Assembly (NCBI RefSeq): GCF_017347585.1
Contig: NZ_AP024480.1
Coordinates: 1,262,001 to 1,326,000, forward strand
DNA from: Caldicellulosiruptor diazotrophicus
Lineage (GTDB): Bacteria > Bacillota > Thermoanaerobacteria > Caldicellulosiruptorales > Caldicellulosiruptoraceae
DNA length: 64,000 nt
Direction: 5' to 3'
Part shown: positions 1 through 8,459 of the stretch, piece after piece
Position numbering within the stretch: the first letter of the stretch is position 1
Layout: every line of letters starts with the position of its first letter
The notes under the pieces: generated by a model
The model's input: only the letters and a program-made list of their open reading frames with translations
Databases searched by the model: none
Told to the model about the DNA's origin: nothing
Translations under genes and position numbers: made by a program

Positions 1-454
1 TATTGATAACAACCATGTTTTTCTTTACACCATCTTTTTCACCTTTATCTATGATAAAAAAACTAAGCCAAGCTTCTTGAGACCTCTGAACAACTCTGGC
101 AATTTCAAAACTTGTAGTCAATCCAATTTGCTCTTTTAGCTTCAAAAGTTCTTTTAATTTTATATTCTCACTTTTTACTTCTTCAATGGTAATTTTATCA
201 ATCTTTAATTTATTCATCTCTTCTTTTAATCGTTTATTCTCAGCAATAATTTGGTTGAGATGAAATATTCCATTTATATACTCTCTTATATCTCTTATAA
301 TCCTAACTATTTGGGAATTAACAGGGATATATCCGTCTTTCAATTTTCTTGAGATAATATTTGAATCGTAGTTTTTTAGGGATATTACAGTTGCAGCTAT
401 ACTAAATAAAAATGCAAATAAAACCACAACGGTTAATAAAATATTTCTTTTCAA
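1..454 (-). CDS. mreC: Rod shape-determining protein MreC, N-terminal part (cut by window edge)
   Basis: Only the first 151 residues lie in the window; the gene continues past the left edge. I place the start at a TTG (452-454), 10 bases after GGAGG. A hydrophobic segment (about residues 5-26, with ILLTVVVLFAFLFSIA) would anchor the protein in the membrane. A charged helical stretch follows (about residues 60-105), as in the extracytoplasmic coiled coil of MreC, and then the start of the beta domain (VVQRSQEAWLSFFIIDKG). It lies 16 bp after mreB in a maf-mreB-mreC order typical of Firmicutes. MreC links the MreB filament to the cell-wall elongation machinery. The family call rests on topology, sequence character and neighbours. 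Confidence 0.85.
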   Translation of the reverse strand, partial: MKRNILLTVVVLFAFLFSIAATVISLKNYDSNIISRKLKDGYIPVNSQIVRIIRDIREYINGIFHLNQIIAENKRLKEEMNKLKIDKITIEEVKSENIKLKELLKLKEQIGLTTSFEIARVVQRSQEAWLSFFIIDKGEKDGVKKNMVVIN

Positions 455-470
455 AACATTTCATCCTCCA

Positions 471-1502
471 CTACCTTGAACTCCTGTTAATCATTACCTT
501 TTGCAAGGTTTCAATTTCTTCTAATGCCTTTCCCGCCCCCAGAGCAACGCAATCAAGAGGTCTTTCAGCTATGTGAACAGGAAGACCAGTTTCTTTACTT
601 ATAAGTTTGTCAAGTCCCTTTAAAAGCGCACCACCACCTGTCAGCATAATCCCTCTTTCCATAATGTCTGCTGCAAGCTCTGGCGGAGTCTTTTCAAGAG
701 TTTGTTTTATCGCATCAACTATTGCCATAACAGGTTCTTTTAAAGCATCCCTTATTTCTGTTGATGAAACCTTTATAGTCTTTGGAAGACCAGTTATAAG
801 GTCTCTTCCTTTTATTTCATACCACTCTTCTTTTTCAAGAGGATACGCAGAGCCGATGTTTATTTTTATTTCTTCTGCAGTTCTGTCACCTATCATTAAG
901 TTATATTCCTTCTTTATATAATTTGAAATTGCCTCATCAAACTCATCCCCAGCAATTCTTAAGGATTTACTGGTGACAATTCCACCCAAGGATATCACTG
1001 CAACCTCTGAAGTGCCACCACCAATATCTACTACCATACTTCCTGACGGTTCATCAACTGGAAGTCCTGCCCCAATGGCCGCTGCCATGGGTTCTTCCAT
1101 TATATAAACCTCTTTTGCCCCTGCTTTGTAAGCTGACTCTTCCACAGCTCTTCTCTCAACTTCTGTCACACCTGATGGAACACATATAACAACTCTTGGT
1201 CTTAAACCAAGAAATGATTTTTTGTATGCTTTTTCCATAAAATACTTTAACATAACTTGAGTTGTATAAAAATCAGCAATAACGCCATCCTTTAATGGTC
1301 TTATTGCCACAATGTTGCCTGGTGTGCGGCCAATCATCTCTTTTGCTTCATTCCCAACTGCCAAAATCTTCCCAGTGTCCTTTTGAACAGCTACAACAGA
1401 TGGTTCATTTACAACAATACCTTTTCCACGCAAATGTACAAGTGTGTTTGCAGTTCCTAAGTCAATTCCCAAATCTCTGTAGAGTGACTTTAAAAGTCCC
1501 AT
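471..1502 (-). CDS. mreB: Cell shape-determining actin homologue MreB
   Basis: This is a full-length actin-fold protein of 343 residues, normal for MreB. The phosphate-1 motif is [13 protein letters not shown] near the N-terminus, and the phosphate-2 motif [18 protein letters not shown] lies near residue 160. A conserved MreB end follows ([17 protein letters not shown]). MreB forms membrane-associated filaments that organise the elongation wall synthases. I prefer the ATG at 1502, 7 bases after AGGAG; a GTG one codon earlier (1505) is also possible. The start overlaps the TGA of maf, so the two are probably translationally coupled. MreC follows directly. Confidence 0.97.
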   Translation of the reverse strand: MGLLKSLYRDLGIDLGTANTLVHLRGKGIVVNEPSVVAVQKDTGKILAVGNEAKEMIGRTPGNIVAIRPLKDGVIADFYTTQVMLKYFMEKAYKKSFLGLRPRVVICVPSGVTEVERRAVEESAYKAGAKEVYIMEEPMAAAIGAGLPVDEPSGSMVVDIGGGTSEVAVISLGGIVTSKSLRIAGDEFDEAISNYIKKEYNLMIGDRTAEEIKINIGSAYPLEKEEWYEIKGRDLITGLPKTIKVSSTEIRDALKEPVMAIVDAIKQTLEKTPPELAADIMERGIMLTGGGALLKGLDKLISKETGLPVHIAERPLDCVALGAGKALEEIETLQKVMINRSSR

Positions 1503-2110
1503 CACAACTCTCCTTTCATTAAGTCATATCCAAGTTTTTGTAGCATGATGTTTAGTTTGTACAATGGAAGACCAACTACATTGTAAAAACAGCCCTCTAT
1601 CCTTTCAACAATTAAGCTTCCAAAACCTTGGATTGCATATGCCCCTGCTTTATCAAAAGGCTCTTTTGTTGAGATATATCTTAAAATCTCTTCATCGGAC
1701 ATATGCTTTATATAAACGTTACTTTTTTCGTATTCCACCAAAATTCTCTCGCTTGGTCCATCAATTATACATACACCGGTGTAAACAGTATGCCACTTAC
1801 CGCTTATTTTTCTGAGCATCCAGAAAGCTTCATCTTCATTTGAGGGCTTTCCAAGAATGACTTCTTCAACATACACCACAGTGTCAGCTGCAATAACCAA
1901 GCTGCACTTTTTATCCTCTCCAAGTTTTTCAAAAATCTTTTGAGCTTTCTTTTTAGCAAGCTGCATTACATTTTCTTCAACCGAAAGACTTTGATCTATA
2001 CTTTCATCAACGTTTGATGGAATTGTTTCAAACTCTATGCCAAACTGCTTTAAAAGCTCTATTCTTCTGGGTGATGAAGAGGCAAGAATTATTCTTTTCA
2101 ATTTTGCCAA
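1502..2110 (-). CDS. maf: Maf-family nucleoside triphosphate pyrophosphatase
   Basis: This 202-residue protein carries the Maf signature near its start ([13 protein letters not shown]) and the later conserved acidic and lysine residues ([18 protein letters not shown], and [30 protein letters not shown]). Maf proteins hydrolyse dTTP, UTP or modified nucleotides to monophosphates and, in Bacillus, affect septation. The start is a TTG (2108-2110) preceded by AAAGGGG. It is the first gene of a maf-mreB-mreC unit, with a promoter candidate in the gap upstream and the hydA terminator beyond that. Substrate preference cannot be read from the sequence. Confidence 0.93.
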   Translation of the reverse strand: MAKLKRIILASSSPRRIELLKQFGIEFETIPSNVDESIDQSLSVEENVMQLAKKKAQKIFEKLGEDKKCSLVIAADTVVYVEEVILGKPSNEDEAFWMLRKISGKWHTVYTGVCIIDGPSERILVEYEKSNVYIKHMSDEEILRYISTKEPFDKAGAYAIQGFGSLIVERIEGCFYNVVGLPLYKLNIMLQKLGYDLMKGEL

Positions 2111-2172
2111 ATCTAACCCCTTTCTTTTAATGTAGTTATTTTGCTCAGCCTTTCTTGACTCTCTGATATTCT

Positions 2173-2178
2173 ATTATA
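2173..2178 (-). promoter_or_regulatory. Candidate -10 element for maf-mreB-mreC
   Basis: On the minus strand the gap before maf contains TATAAT preceded by TGA, which makes an extended -10 element (TGATATAAT). No good -35 is present at 17 bp; the position is a T-run. The element lies about 60 bases upstream of the maf start and beyond the hydA terminator, so a promoter is expected here. The assignment is by inspection only. Confidence 0.45.
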
Positions 2179-2211
2179 TCATTAATATGTTACAAAAAAA
2201 ATAACTTTTGA

Positions 2212-2256
2212 TAAAAAAAGAAGCTGGCAAATCAGTATTACCAGCTTCTTTTTCTT
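2212..2256 (-). terminator. Rho-independent terminator of the hyd operon
   Basis: An inverted repeat (AAGAAGCTGG at 2218-2227 against CCAGCTTCTT at 2241-2250, 13-base loop) is followed on the minus strand by a run of T. It sits just after the hydA stop at 2273 and before the maf promoter region, and so separates the hydrogenase transcript from maf-mreB-mreC. Confidence 0.85.
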
Positions 2257-2272
2257 AAGGTTGAAATTAAAA

Positions 2273-4012
2273 TTAATACAATGGCCTTTTCTTATAGTGT
2301 GTATGCAAAATATGATGAGCTTTTTCGCTATTTGGATGACCTAAGAACTCTTCATATAATCTTTTTACAGTAGGATTTTCATGAGACTTTCTTATTGGCA
2401 AAGACCTATCTTCATCATATATTGCACTTGATCTGAGTTTTGCAACATCTACTTTTTCTTTTATCTTTGCAGGGACAATTGGCTGTCCACCACCCATTAT
2501 GCAACCACCGGGACATGCCATAATCTCTATAAAATGATACTCTTTTTCTCGGTTTTTGACCATCTCAAGAAGTTTTTTAGCATTTGCCAGGCCATGAGCA
2601 ACGGCTGCTTTAATCTTCATACTACCGACATCAATCTCAGCTTCTCTTATTCCCTCGAGACCGCGAACCTGTGTAATTTCAACATTTTCAAGGGTTTTTC
2701 CTGTCAGCACTTCATATACAGTTCGCAGTGCTGCTTCCATTACACCGCCTGTTGTTCCAAATATAACACCGGCACCTGTTGCATCTCCCATTGGATCGTC
2801 AAAATGACTATCTGGCAGGTTCACAAAGTCAATTCCCGCTTCTTTTATCATTCTTGCAAGTTCTCTTGTTGTTAAAACTGCATCAACATCTGGATATCCA
2901 CTTGCCGCAAGTTCTTCCCTTTGAGCTTCAAATTTCTTAGCAGTACATGGCATAACTGACACAACAAACATGTTTGCAGGGTCAATTCCCATTTTCTGTG
3001 CAAAATATGTCTTTAAAATTGCACCAAACATCTCGTGTGGAGATTTGCAGGTTGATAAATTGTCTAAAAATTCAGGAAAATAGTGTTCACAGAATTTAAT
3101 CCAACCTGGTGAACATGAAGTTATCAAAGGCAACTTACCACCATTTTTAATTCTGTTGATAAGCTCTGTACCTTCCTCCATAATGGTAAGGTCTGCACCT
3201 GTGTCTGTATCAAATACCTTATTAAAGCCAAGCATTTTAAGAGCAGTTACCATTTTGCCTGTAACTCTTGTGCCTATTGGAAGTCCAAACTCTTCACCAA
3301 GAGCAACTCTAACAGCTGGAGCTGTCTGAACAACTACATATTTGTTCTTATCTGCAAGTGCTCTCCATACAATATCTGTTGAATCTTTCTCTCTTAAAGC
3401 TCCAACTGGACAAACCTGAATACATTGACCACACATTGTGCATGCAACTTCATTGAGACTTCTGTCAAATGCAGTAGATATAACTGTTCTGAAACCTCTA
3501 TAATTTGCGTTTATAACTCCGACTTCTTGAACATTTCTACATACATTTATACATCTTTTACAAAGTATACATTTATTAGGATCTCTTACAACAGAAGGTG
3601 AAAAATCATCAAGAGGTCTTCTTATATTTTCACCTTCATATCTAATCTGTTTAACATTTAAATCTTCAGCAAGTTTTTGAAGTTCACAGTTCCCGCTCCT
3701 GACACATGTCAAGCAGCTTCTGTCATGGTTTGACAATATAAGCTCAAGATTGACCTTTCTTGCTCTTCTTACCCTTTCACTGTTTGTGATAACTTCCATG
3801 CCTTCCGACACAGGATAAACACAAGCAGCCTGCAAGCTTCTTGCCCCTTTTACTTCAACAACGCACATTCTGCAAGCACCAATTTCATTTATACCTTTAA
3901 GATAACACAGGGTTGGAATCTCAACTCCTGCTTCGCGTGCAGCTTGGAGTACTGTATAATCTTTTGGCACTTGAATTTTCTTACCATCTATTGTGATATT
4001 CACCATTTCCAT
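2273..4012 (-). CDS. hydA: [FeFe]-hydrogenase catalytic subunit HydA (NAD-linked, trimeric type)
   Basis: The 579 residues have the full modular layout: an N-terminal [2Fe-2S] domain (C36, C47, C50, C64), a His-Cys3 [4Fe-4S] site (H96, C100, C103, C109), two ferredoxin clusters (C148/151/154/158 and C191/194/197/201), then the H-cluster domain. The H-cluster loops are TSCSPGW (298-304), MPCTAKKFE (C356) and ACPGGCIMGGGQP (C500, C504). With HydB and HydC it should form the cytoplasmic complex that couples hydrogen formation to NADH and ferredoxin. The L1 loop has one cysteine followed by serine where the classical clostridial enzyme has two adjacent cysteines (see findings). It is the last gene of the operon, 19 bp after hydB, before a terminator. 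Electron bifurcation itself is inferred from family membership. Confidence 0.96.
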   Translation of the reverse strand: MEMVNITIDGKKIQVPKDYTVLQAAREAGVEIPTLCYLKGINEIGACRMCVVEVKGARSLQAACVYPVSEGMEVITNSERVRRARKVNLELILSNHDRSCLTCVRSGNCELQKLAEDLNVKQIRYEGENIRRPLDDFSPSVVRDPNKCILCKRCINVCRNVQEVGVINANYRGFRTVISTAFDRSLNEVACTMCGQCIQVCPVGALREKDSTDIVWRALADKNKYVVVQTAPAVRVALGEEFGLPIGTRVTGKMVTALKMLGFNKVFDTDTGADLTIMEEGTELINRIKNGGKLPLITSCSPGWIKFCEHYFPEFLDNLSTCKSPHEMFGAILKTYFAQKMGIDPANMFVVSVMPCTAKKFEAQREELAASGYPDVDAVLTTRELARMIKEAGIDFVNLPDSHFDDPMGDATGAGVIFGTTGGVMEAALRTVYEVLTGKTLENVEITQVRGLEGIREAEIDVGSMKIKAAVAHGLANAKKLLEMVKNREKEYHFIEIMACPGGCIMGGGQPIVPAKIKEKVDVAKLRSSAIYDEDRSLPIRKSHENPTVKRLYEEFLGHPNSEKAHHILHTHYKKRPLY

Positions 4013-4031
4013 TTGTCATACCCTCCCTTGT

Positions 4032-5828
4032 TTATGCCTTCTTGGAGATTGCTTTAAATGGACACTTCTCTATGCAAACTCCGCATTTGATACATTTGCT
4101 CTGGTCAATCTCAAAAGGCTTTTTAATCTGTCCTGTGATAGCATTTGCAGGACAATTCTTAGCACATATGCCACAGCCTTTACAAAGATCTTTGTCTATC
4201 ACAATTCTGAGTAGTGCCTTGCAAGCACCTGCTGGACATCTCTTTTCTTTTACATGCGCTTCATATTCATCTCTGAAATATCTCAGCGTGCTTAAAACAG
4301 GGTTTGGTGCAGTCTGACCAAGTCCACAAAGAGCACTGTCTTTAATTGAATATGCAAGTTCTTCTAACTTCTCTAAATCTTCTTCTGTGCCATTTCCGCT
4401 TGTTATCTTCTGCAAAATTTCGAGCATTCTCCTTGTTCCTATTCTACATGGTGGACATTTTCCGCATGACTCATCAACTGTAAACTCTAAGAAGAACTTT
4501 GCTATATCAACCATACAGGTGTCTTCATCCATCACAATCATTCCGCCAGAACCCATCATTGTACCAAGTGCTGTTAAAGAATCAAAATCAATTGGTGTGT
4601 CCATAAGCGATGCTGGAATACATCCACCTGATGGTCCACCTGTTTGAACTGCCTTAAATTTTTTGCCACCAGGAATTCCGCCACCAATATCCTCAACTAT
4701 CTCTCTTACAGTTGTTCCCATTGGAACTTCAATAAGTCCTGTATTGTTAACCTTTCCAACAAGTGCAAAAACTTTTGTCCCTTTGCTCTTCTCTGTTCCA
4801 ATTGATGCAAACCACTCTGGACCCTTTAGAATTATTACTGGAATATTTGCGTATGTCTCAACGTTATTAAGTAAAGTAGGTTTTCCCCACAATCCTTTTA
4901 CAGCTGGGAATGGTGGTCTTGGTCGTGGTTCTCCTCTGTGTCCTTCAATTGATGTCATCAGTGCTGTTTCCTCTCCGCAAACAAATGCACCAGCACCAAG
5001 CCTTATCTCTATATCAAATTCAAATCCTGTACCAAGTATATTTTTACCTAAAAGTCCATACTGTCTTGCTTGTTCAATAGCAATTTCTAATCTCTTTACT
5101 GCCAAAGGATATTCTGCTCTGACATACACATAACCTTGTTTTGAACCAATTGCATACCCAGCAATTGCCATTGCCTCAATTACAGAATGCGGATCACCTT
5201 CCAAGATACTTCTGTCCATGTATGCCCCTGGGTCACCTTCGTCTGCGTTGCAAACAACATACTTAACATCACCTGGAGCTTTTGCTGCAAATTCCCATTT
5301 AAGTCCTGTTGGAAATCCACCGCCACCTCTTCCTCTAAGACCTGACCTTTTTACCCAGTCAATCACCTGTTCAGGTGTCATTTCTGTAAGAACCTTTGCC
5401 AAAGCCTTGTATCCATCATATGCGATATATTCTTCAATATTTTCTGGATTTATAACGCCGCAGTTTCTAAGAGCAATTCGCATCTGCTTTTTATAGAATT
5501 TAACTTCATTTAATGATTTTATCTGACCTTCTTCTATGGATTCTTTATACAAAAGCCTCTTTACTATTCTTCCTTTTAAAAGATGCTCTTCAACAATCTC
5601 TTTTACATCAGAGTCTGCAACCTTGCTGTAAAAAGCTCCTTCTGGATAAACAATGACAATTGGACCTTCTGCACAAAGGCCAAAACATCCTGTACGAATT
5701 ACTTGAATCTCATCTTTTAAATTTTGAGCTTCGATCTCTTTTAGAAATGCATCATATATTTTATCTGACCCACCTGATGTACAACCTGTCCCACCACATA
5801 CAAGAACGTGCGCTCTGTACAATGGCAT
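4032..5828 (-). CDS. hydB: Hydrogenase subunit HydB (NuoF-like flavoprotein)
   Basis: Domains in order over 598 residues: a thioredoxin-like [2Fe-2S] domain (C11, C16, C48, C52); a NuoF core with the glycine-rich FMN/NADH region (RGRGGGGFPTGLKW, about 165-178, and NADEGDPGAYMDR); the N3-type [4Fe-4S] site (C455, C458, C461, C501); and a C-terminal double [4Fe-4S] ferredoxin domain (C549/552/555/559 and C579/582/585/589). This arrangement is characteristic of HydB of trimeric [FeFe]-hydrogenases. It carries FMN and exchanges electrons with NAD(H). It follows the small ferredoxin gene and precedes hydA. Confidence 0.96.
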   Translation of the reverse strand: MPLYRAHVLVCGGTGCTSGGSDKIYDAFLKEIEAQNLKDEIQVIRTGCFGLCAEGPIVIVYPEGAFYSKVADSDVKEIVEEHLLKGRIVKRLLYKESIEEGQIKSLNEVKFYKKQMRIALRNCGVINPENIEEYIAYDGYKALAKVLTEMTPEQVIDWVKRSGLRGRGGGGFPTGLKWEFAAKAPGDVKYVVCNADEGDPGAYMDRSILEGDPHSVIEAMAIAGYAIGSKQGYVYVRAEYPLAVKRLEIAIEQARQYGLLGKNILGTGFEFDIEIRLGAGAFVCGEETALMTSIEGHRGEPRPRPPFPAVKGLWGKPTLLNNVETYANIPVIILKGPEWFASIGTEKSKGTKVFALVGKVNNTGLIEVPMGTTVREIVEDIGGGIPGGKKFKAVQTGGPSGGCIPASLMDTPIDFDSLTALGTMMGSGGMIVMDEDTCMVDIAKFFLEFTVDESCGKCPPCRIGTRRMLEILQKITSGNGTEEDLEKLEELAYSIKDSALCGLGQTAPNPVLSTLRYFRDEYEAHVKEKRCPAGACKALLRIVIDKDLCKGCGICAKNCPANAITGQIKKPFEIDQSKCIKCGVCIEKCPFKAISKKA

Positions 5829-5845
5829 ATTAGTCTTCCCTCCTT

Positions 5846-6235
5846 TTAGTTATTTGCCTCTTTATTTTCTTCATAGCCAATTGTGTATTCATATACTGGT
5901 TTTCCGTTGACCAAATGCTCTGCAACAACCTTTAAAACTTTTTCAGGAGTCATTTTAACATATGTGACCTTTTCTTTATTTGGTTCATAAACCTCTACAA
6001 TTGGTTCATACTTGCAAAGTCCAATACAGCCAGTCTGCACAACTGTAACGTTTCTTAAATTTCTTTTTTGAATTTCTTCAACAAACTTGAGCATAACAGG
6101 TCTTGCACCCGCTGCTATTCCACATGTTGCCATACCAACAACAACTCTTATCCCTTCACCGTGTTGTTTTCTGAACTCAAGCTCTTCTAACGCCTTTTTC
6201 CTTATTTCTTCAAGCTCCTGAATAGACTTAATCAT
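5846..6235 (-). CDS. Small thioredoxin-like [2Fe-2S] ferredoxin domain protein of the hyd operon
   Basis: A 129-residue protein whose residues about 29-85 match the thioredoxin-like ferredoxin domain at the HydB N-terminus. Three cysteines align without gaps to HydB (C38, C70, C74 against C16, C48, C52). The position of the first HydB ligand, C11, is valine (V33) here. From memory the GMxTCGIAAGA form is a family trait, so this is probably not decay. Its ATG overlaps the stop of the preceding ATPase gene by 4 bases, and hydB follows 17 bp later. It may be an accessory electron carrier or assembly partner of the HydABC complex; that role is inferred from position. Confidence 0.85.
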   Translation of the reverse strand: MIKSIQELEEIRKKALEELEFRKQHGEGIRVVVGMATCGIAAGARPVMLKFVEEIQKRNLRNVTVVQTGCIGLCKYEPIVEVYEPNKEKVTYVKMTPEKVLKVVAEHLVNGKPVYEYTIGYEENKEANN

Positions 6236-6789
6236 TTATTATTTACACCTCCGGTTAAATTTGATAAACCACTTTCTAACTGGCTTCGAATAAAGTCAAG
6301 TACGCTCAGAGTATTCAAAGGAATATCATCGCCCAAAACCTCTCGGATGCTTCTTGTATCAAAAGTAAATTCACTTTGATTGTTTCTGTAACAAAATATA
6401 AAATCTACATCTGGTGCTCCACTTATAAGTGCAAGTAGGGTCTCTGCAATATTTCCAAGAGGAGGTCTGTCTATATGAGAATGTTTCATCTTAAGCACTA
6501 TTTTAGTGCCTCTTTCGAGCCTTTCAACAGTGAAGCTTCCTTCACAGTCCATTGCAAGTTGTTTTGCTAAAGAAAGACCAAGTCCTACTTTTCGTGTTTT
6601 TCTTGTGGTGTAAAAAGGGTCTGTCACTATATCAATAACTTCCTTAGGAATACCCCTTCCATTATCCTCTATTGTAATGGTAAAAAGGTCCTCTTCCAAA
6701 TCTTCGACAATCTCAATCTTAACTAAACTTGCACCCGCTTCTATTGAATTTTGCACAAGATCAAGGATATAAAGCGAAAGATCGTTCAA
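6232..6789 (-). CDS. ATP-binding protein with histidine-kinase-type ATPase fold, no kinase domain
   Basis: The 185 residues begin with a GHKL ATPase domain: N-box (LVQNSIEAGA, with N14), G1 box (EDNGRGIP, about 41-48), G2 box (VGLGLSLAKQ, about 68-77) and a terminal RGTKIV strand. There is no phospho-acceptor histidine or dimerisation helix. The C-terminal 80 residues are unassigned. Proteins of this kind often occur in hydrogenase operons and resemble anti-sigma or sensor ATPases. The start is a TTG (6787-6789) after AAGGTGAT. It lies between hydC and the ferredoxin gene. The function is unknown; a regulatory or assembly role is inferred. Confidence 0.8.
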   Translation of the reverse strand: MNDLSLYILDLVQNSIEAGASLVKIEIVEDLEEDLFTITIEDNGRGIPKEVIDIVTDPFYTTRKTRKVGLGLSLAKQLAMDCEGSFTVERLERGTKIVLKMKHSHIDRPPLGNIAETLLALISGAPDVDFIFCYRNNQSEFTFDTRSIREVLGDDIPLNTLSVLDFIRSQLESGLSNLTGGVNNK

Positions 6790-6831
6790 TTATATCACCT
6801 TATATTTTCTTACCATTGTCAATTTGTTAAG

Positions 6832-7314
6832 TTAATATCTTGACAAAATATCTGTAACATCATCCTCACTCAACTTTCCATACACAGTATTGTCAATTAC
6901 AACAACCGGCGCCAGTCCACAAGCTCCCAAACATCTGGTTGCTTCAATTGAAAATTTTCCATCTTCTGTTGTTTCCCCTACGTCAATCTTTAAAAGTTCT
7001 TTTAACTTATCCAAAATCTTGTCTGCACCTTTAACGTAACAAGCTGTACCCATGCACACACTTATCTTATGGTCCCCTGTTGGCTTTAAGGTAAACCTTG
7101 TATAAAATGTCGCAACACCGTAAACCTCAGCCATTGGTATATTGAGCCCTTCTGCTATTCTTTTTTGAACTTCATATGGCAAATATCCAAAAAGTTCCTG
7201 TGCCTCATGCAAAACTGGAATTAAAGCCCCTTTCCTTGATTTATTTTTTTCAATAATTTCATCAAGTTTTTTGAAATTCTCTTCTGTTAGATTCTTACCC
7301 TGGCAACAAGACAT
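6832..7314 (-). CDS. hydC: Hydrogenase subunit HydC (NuoE-like [2Fe-2S] protein)
   Basis: The 160-residue protein has the NuoE signature: the helical N-terminal part with ALIPVLHEAQELFGYLP and GVATFYTRF, then a [2Fe-2S] site formed by C87, C92, C128 and C132 (CMGTAC and CLGAC). It passes electrons between HydB and HydA. The reading frame opens further upstream, but I place the start at the ATG at 7314 because GAAGGGGG lies just before it and the extra 25 residues would overlap the operator region. It is the first gene of the hydCBA unit, downstream of two Rex-like sites. Confidence 0.93.
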   Translation of the reverse strand: MSCCQGKNLTEENFKKLDEIIEKNKSRKGALIPVLHEAQELFGYLPYEVQKRIAEGLNIPMAEVYGVATFYTRFTLKPTGDHKISVCMGTACYVKGADKILDKLKELLKIDVGETTEDGKFSIEATRCLGACGLAPVVVIDNTVYGKLSEDDVTDILSRY

Positions 7315-7334
7315 AAATCTGCATCCCCCTTCTA

Positions 7335-7352
7335 TTGTTAGAAATTTAACAT
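7335..7352. promoter_or_regulatory. Rex-like operator, hydC-proximal
   Basis: The 18-bp sequence TTGTTAGAAATTTAACAT matches the Rex consensus TTGTTAA-N4-TTAACAA at 12 of 14 defined positions. It ends 20 bases upstream of the hydC start codon, where a bound repressor would block transcription. Rex represses fermentation and hydrogenase genes in many Firmicutes and releases DNA when NADH is high. No rex gene is in the window. Confidence 0.72.
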
Positions 7353-7367
7353 ACTGAGTTAAAACTA

Positions 7368-7385
7368 CTGTTAATATTGTAACAT
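7368..7385. promoter_or_regulatory. Rex-like operator, hydC-distal
   Basis: CTGTTAATATTGTAACAT matches the Rex consensus at 11 of 14 defined positions. Its centre is 33 bp from the centre of the proximal site, about three helical turns, so two dimers would sit on the same face of the DNA. On the minus strand the site contains TACAAT, a possible -10 hexamer, but I see no convincing -35 partner. Confidence 0.62.
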
Positions 7386-7422
7386 ACAATGGGTTATAAA
7401 TGAAGTATAAATTTTGGAGAAT

Positions 7423-8124
7423 TTAATTGAAAAATATTGTATACAGTATATCACTTTCAATAAAAAATTCTCTCTCATTTATCTCCCATAGATGATGAGC
7501 GTCTGATGAATATAAGTAAACATAATTTCTGTTTTGAGGAAGAAAATTAGTAAATTCTATTTCAGAGGTTTTAGAAACCTCTAAAAAAGTCAAATCAGTT
7601 AGATCCTCAGGCAAAAAGCCAAGCCTCCCAATTACACCAAAAGACTGTCTGTTTATGTGTGCAGGTACAAAAACCATATTATAGAATTTAGATATTTCGT
7701 AAACTTGTTTTAAACTTAGTAAAAGTGGTTGAAGAAGAAGTTTTTCATAGCTTCCAATTACATTGTCCTGAATATCAACAGTATACTGATTACCGTAAAT
7801 ATCTTCTCTGAGCTTTATAAAAGGTAGATGCTTTTCAATAATGTCCTGAAATTCTCTTATAATACGAACATCTTTATGCTTAAAATACAAAAGAACATGT
7901 ATCTCCTCTTCTGTTTCTATCTCAACCCCAGGTATAAACAAGATGTCAAGCAAGGTTGCCACTTCTAAAAAACTTTCAAGGTTTAAGGTGCAGTTATGGT
8001 CTGTCACAGCTATAACATCTAATCCTTTTAATTTAGCCATATTTATTATATTATGCGGGGTCATATCATTGTCTGCACAAGGAGAAAGCAACGAATGAAT
8101 ATGAAGGTCATAATAAAGTTTCAT
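7423..8124 (-). CDS. PHP-domain protein of the hydrogenase sensor cluster
   Basis: The 233 residues form a stand-alone PHP (polymerase and histidinol phosphatase) metal-binding domain. The metal motifs are DLHIHSLLSPC (D6, H8, H10), VTDHN (about 39-43), FVPAHINR in the middle and SSDAHHL near the end. Such proteins are phosphoesterases acting on small phosphates or nucleotides. Its start overlaps the DRTGG gene by 4 bases, and it is the last gene before the hydC promoter region. Members of this type recur beside putative sensory hydrogenases; the substrate is unknown. Confidence 0.82.
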   Translation of the reverse strand: MKLYYDLHIHSLLSPCADNDMTPHNIINMAKLKGLDVIAVTDHNCTLNLESFLEVATLLDILFIPGVEIETEEEIHVLLYFKHKDVRIIREFQDIIEKHLPFIKLREDIYGNQYTVDIQDNVIGSYEKLLLQPLLLSLKQVYEISKFYNMVFVPAHINRQSFGVIGRLGFLPEDLTDLTFLEVSKTSEIEFTNFLPQNRNYVYLYSSDAHHLWEINEREFFIESDILYTIFFN

Positions 8125-8459
8125 AATTTATCTTCCTTTTCTTTAAGAATCAACAGCCTTGCTGTTTCAAAATGTGAAAGTTCTGTTGTAAAAATTGGTA
8201 TTTGCTGCTCTATTGATCTTTTAAGCATATCAGAATCGGGTTTTACTCCTTCTGTTAAGATTATTGCTTTTACTTCTCTGAGAGTTGCTATAGCAACCAC
8301 ATTTACATTGTTTTGAATGGTTATCCATATACTGTTATCCTTGATATGTGATATTGCAAAACTTAACACATCTCCAATGTATACATTTTCATACCGTTCA
8401 TTCTTTACAACCCCATTTGCTAATTCAAAATACTTGCCTAAATCCAAAATACTTGGCAC
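8121..8459 (-). CDS. DRTGG-domain protein (second copy)
   Basis: A 112-residue protein with the fold and length of the DRTGG domain, named after an N-terminal segment of phosphotransacetylase and related proteins. Recognisable features are the central hydrophobic strands (VVAIATLREVKAIILTEG) and the downstream KPDSDMLKRSIEQQIPIFTT segment. It shares its first base with the sensory hydrogenase stop and overlaps the PHP gene. A related 117-residue copy lies at 10248-10601. The domain is thought to be regulatory, but no activity is established. Confidence 0.72.
   Translation of the reverse strand: MPSILDLGKYFELANGVVKNERYENVYIGDVLSFAISHIKDNSIWITIQNNVNVVAIATLREVKAIILTEGVKPDSDMLKRSIEQQIPIFTTELSHFETARLLILKEKEDKL

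Noticed and set aside
4663-5133. Long plus-strand frame (156 codons) opposite hydB
   Set aside because: It is the antisense shadow of a strongly conserved gene; its Pro/Ser-rich translation reflects glycine codons of hydB.
7315-7389. N-terminal extension of hydC
   Set aside because: The extra 25 codons lie over the ribosome site and the proximal Rex-like operator, and NuoE-type proteins do not have them.
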